Source of the DNA: Dallia pectoralis
Taxonomy: Eukaryota; Chordata; Actinopteri; Esociformes; Umbridae
Length of the DNA stretch: 64,000 nt
Reading direction: 5' to 3'
Assembly (NCBI GenBank): GCA_029465975.1
Contig: CM055739.1
Coordinates: 9,107,065-9,171,064, forward strand
Shown here: positions 62,216 to 64,000 of the stretch, one piece after another
Numbering within the stretch: the stretch's first letter is position 1
How the letters are laid out: the number at the start of each line of letters is the position of its first letter
Position numbers and translations under genes: made by a program
Notes under the pieces: generated by a model
The model's database searches: none
Seen by the model: only the letters and a program-made list of their open reading frames with translations
What the model was told of the DNA's origin: nothing

Positions 62216-62459
62216 TCCTGAAAATGAAATGTCTGTAGTCAGTGATGGAAAGTAATAGGACCTCGGTAGATTGGAGGTATGACACCAGATTTTGGTTTAA
62301 TTATTTATTTAGGGTATAGATTTGACAGGTAACTTGCACTTTCATTAATTGACACCCTTTCCCTAATGAGGCACTACTCTCTACGTATTGCTATATGCTC
62401 TAGTCAAAACTAACAGTAAATAGTAAATAGAAAACCTAACTGAGTATCTGGGATTAGCT

Positions 62460-62959
62460 NNNNNNNNNNNNNNNNNNNNNNNNNNNNNNNNNNNNNNNNN
62501 NNNNNNNNNNNNNNNNNNNNNNNNNNNNNNNNNNNNNNNNNNNNNNNNNNNNNNNNNNNNNNNNNNNNNNNNNNNNNNNNNNNNNNNNNNNNNNNNNNNN
62601 NNNNNNNNNNNNNNNNNNNNNNNNNNNNNNNNNNNNNNNNNNNNNNNNNNNNNNNNNNNNNNNNNNNNNNNNNNNNNNNNNNNNNNNNNNNNNNNNNNNN
62701 NNNNNNNNNNNNNNNNNNNNNNNNNNNNNNNNNNNNNNNNNNNNNNNNNNNNNNNNNNNNNNNNNNNNNNNNNNNNNNNNNNNNNNNNNNNNNNNNNNNN
62801 NNNNNNNNNNNNNNNNNNNNNNNNNNNNNNNNNNNNNNNNNNNNNNNNNNNNNNNNNNNNNNNNNNNNNNNNNNNNNNNNNNNNNNNNNNNNNNNNNNNN
62901 NNNNNNNNNNNNNNNNNNNNNNNNNNNNNNNNNNNNNNNNNNNNNNNNNNNNNNNNNNN
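62460..62959. other. Assembly gap, 500 N
   Basis: Exactly 500 N, so a placeholder of unknown true size. It lies in the presumed il18r1 intron. Confidence 0.98.
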
Positions 62960-64000
62960 TCGACTACGTAAGATATATTTCATGCATAAGTAATTGACTT
63001 ACCTTATTGGATGTAGATCTGATAATAAAAACGGCTACAGTTGAATGTAGGAAACTAAAATGAAAGTAAAAAAGTCCCAACATTGGAGATGCATAGGCTG
63101 TAGGTTAGGTTGGCTACAAAATATTTCCATCCTGTGTTTTATGGAGCAGTGGTGCCCCCATGTGCTTGCGGTAATCGTTTTATTTAGGTAACAATACAAG
63201 TTGAGTTGCCCTCTAGGCTTTTTTGAAGGCTTGGCAGTATGCTTATAATGAGATCTATCAAGTTATATTCTTCCATGACTTTCTGTGGACGCAAATTATA
63301 TTGTTATTTTTTGGAAATTTTACGGGCGACAAAAGTTAGCAGTCACGTGTTCGGGTTCTGGGTATGTTCCCGTTTCTTAGGAATCAAACCACCTCGAAAC
63401 CATTGCGGTTTCTTACATGCTCGCTGGCGTTGAATGAACTACAGCAGGGGCGATTATAAGGTCAGAGGGGGGCTGAGCACCCAATGAGCCCCACTGCCAC
63501 CACCCACCCTCTTTTCACACAAAAACAAAAAATATGTCTATTGAAAAATAACAATCATTTTAACATTGGTTCAATTTATTAAAAAATCCAGATTTTTTTC
63601 CTTTTTTTGAGACCTTTTCAGAGCACCAGCTTCATTGTGAGAGTTCACACAGACAGCCCCGTGTTTCTGTTAGTTCTTGTGAACAGCCCTCTGTCATCTC
63701 ATTTTGGCTATCAGATAGGTACGTGGTGTTTAAAGGGGCTGTGTATCTTTGCTAGAAGGGATCAAATTTGGTCAAAAGTGACATGCACTCTAGGAAATTG
63801 CCTTTGTTGTGACTCATCTGTTTCATCATGACCTCTTCACTACACATAAACCCACTACACAGGTACGCACTAAACAGGTACACACTACATCGGTACGCAC
63901 TACACACGTACGCACTACACACATACGCACTAAACAGGTACGCACTACACAGGTACGTACCAGGGATGGACTGGGACTAAAAAGATACAAGATAAGATAA
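62960..64000. other. Right-edge non-coding sequence
   Basis: No TIR or Ig exon recognised. 63445-63500 (CAGGGGCGATTATAAGG) resembles a hAT-type end, and 63850-63965 is a repeat of ACTACACAGGTACGC-like units. Confidence 0.4.

Overview
This is vertebrate nuclear DNA from a ray-finned fish. Genes are split into many short exons with GT/AG introns. Non-coding DNA is full of CA/TG runs and minisatellites. The mobile elements are fish types: an L2-clade LINE, Tc1/mariner ends, a hAT element, solo LTRs and degenerate tRNA-derived SINEs. The SINE and LINE tails resemble salmonid/esocid repeats, but I cannot fix the species.

Layout, left to right: (1) 0.6-13.7 kb, minus strand: the 5' coding half of hecw2 (13 coding exons; the second WW and the HECT domain lie beyond the left edge), with possible non-coding 5' exons to about 27.5 kb. 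(2) 29.2-41.2 kb, minus strand: complete gtf3c3 (TFIIIC subunit, 20 exons, 938 aa), with an antisense L2 LINE in one intron. (3) 41.7-45.9 kb, plus strand: complete pcnp (5 exons, 168 aa), head-to-head with gtf3c3 (481 bp between start codons). (4) 47.2-57.8 kb, minus strand: complete il18rap (10 exons, 610 aa), convergent with pcnp. (5) 59.2-61.6 kb: a hAT element carrying a nested solo LTR, then a second solo LTR. (6) 61.9-62.1 kb, minus strand: the last exon of another IL-1 receptor family gene, best matched to il18r1, followed by a 500-N gap. All exon joins listed were checked by reading frame and splice consensus.

Functionally the genes are unrelated (ubiquitin ligase, RNA polymerase III factor, small nuclear PEST protein, cytokine receptor chain). 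The il18r1-like exon next to il18rap is the exception: their products would form the two chains of the IL-18 receptor, as in other vertebrates.

The most unusual feature is that many minisatellites begin at, or within a few bases of, a splice site, and several carry recognisable copies of that site. The clearest cases are a gtf3c3 intron with roughly 40 copies of the exon's own 5' splice site, an il18rap intron seeded by its own 3' splice site plus the first exon bases, and an 88-bp tandem duplication of an il18rap exon start. In addition, retention of one il18rap intron would encode a second membrane anchor with a short tail, that is, a TIR-less receptor form.
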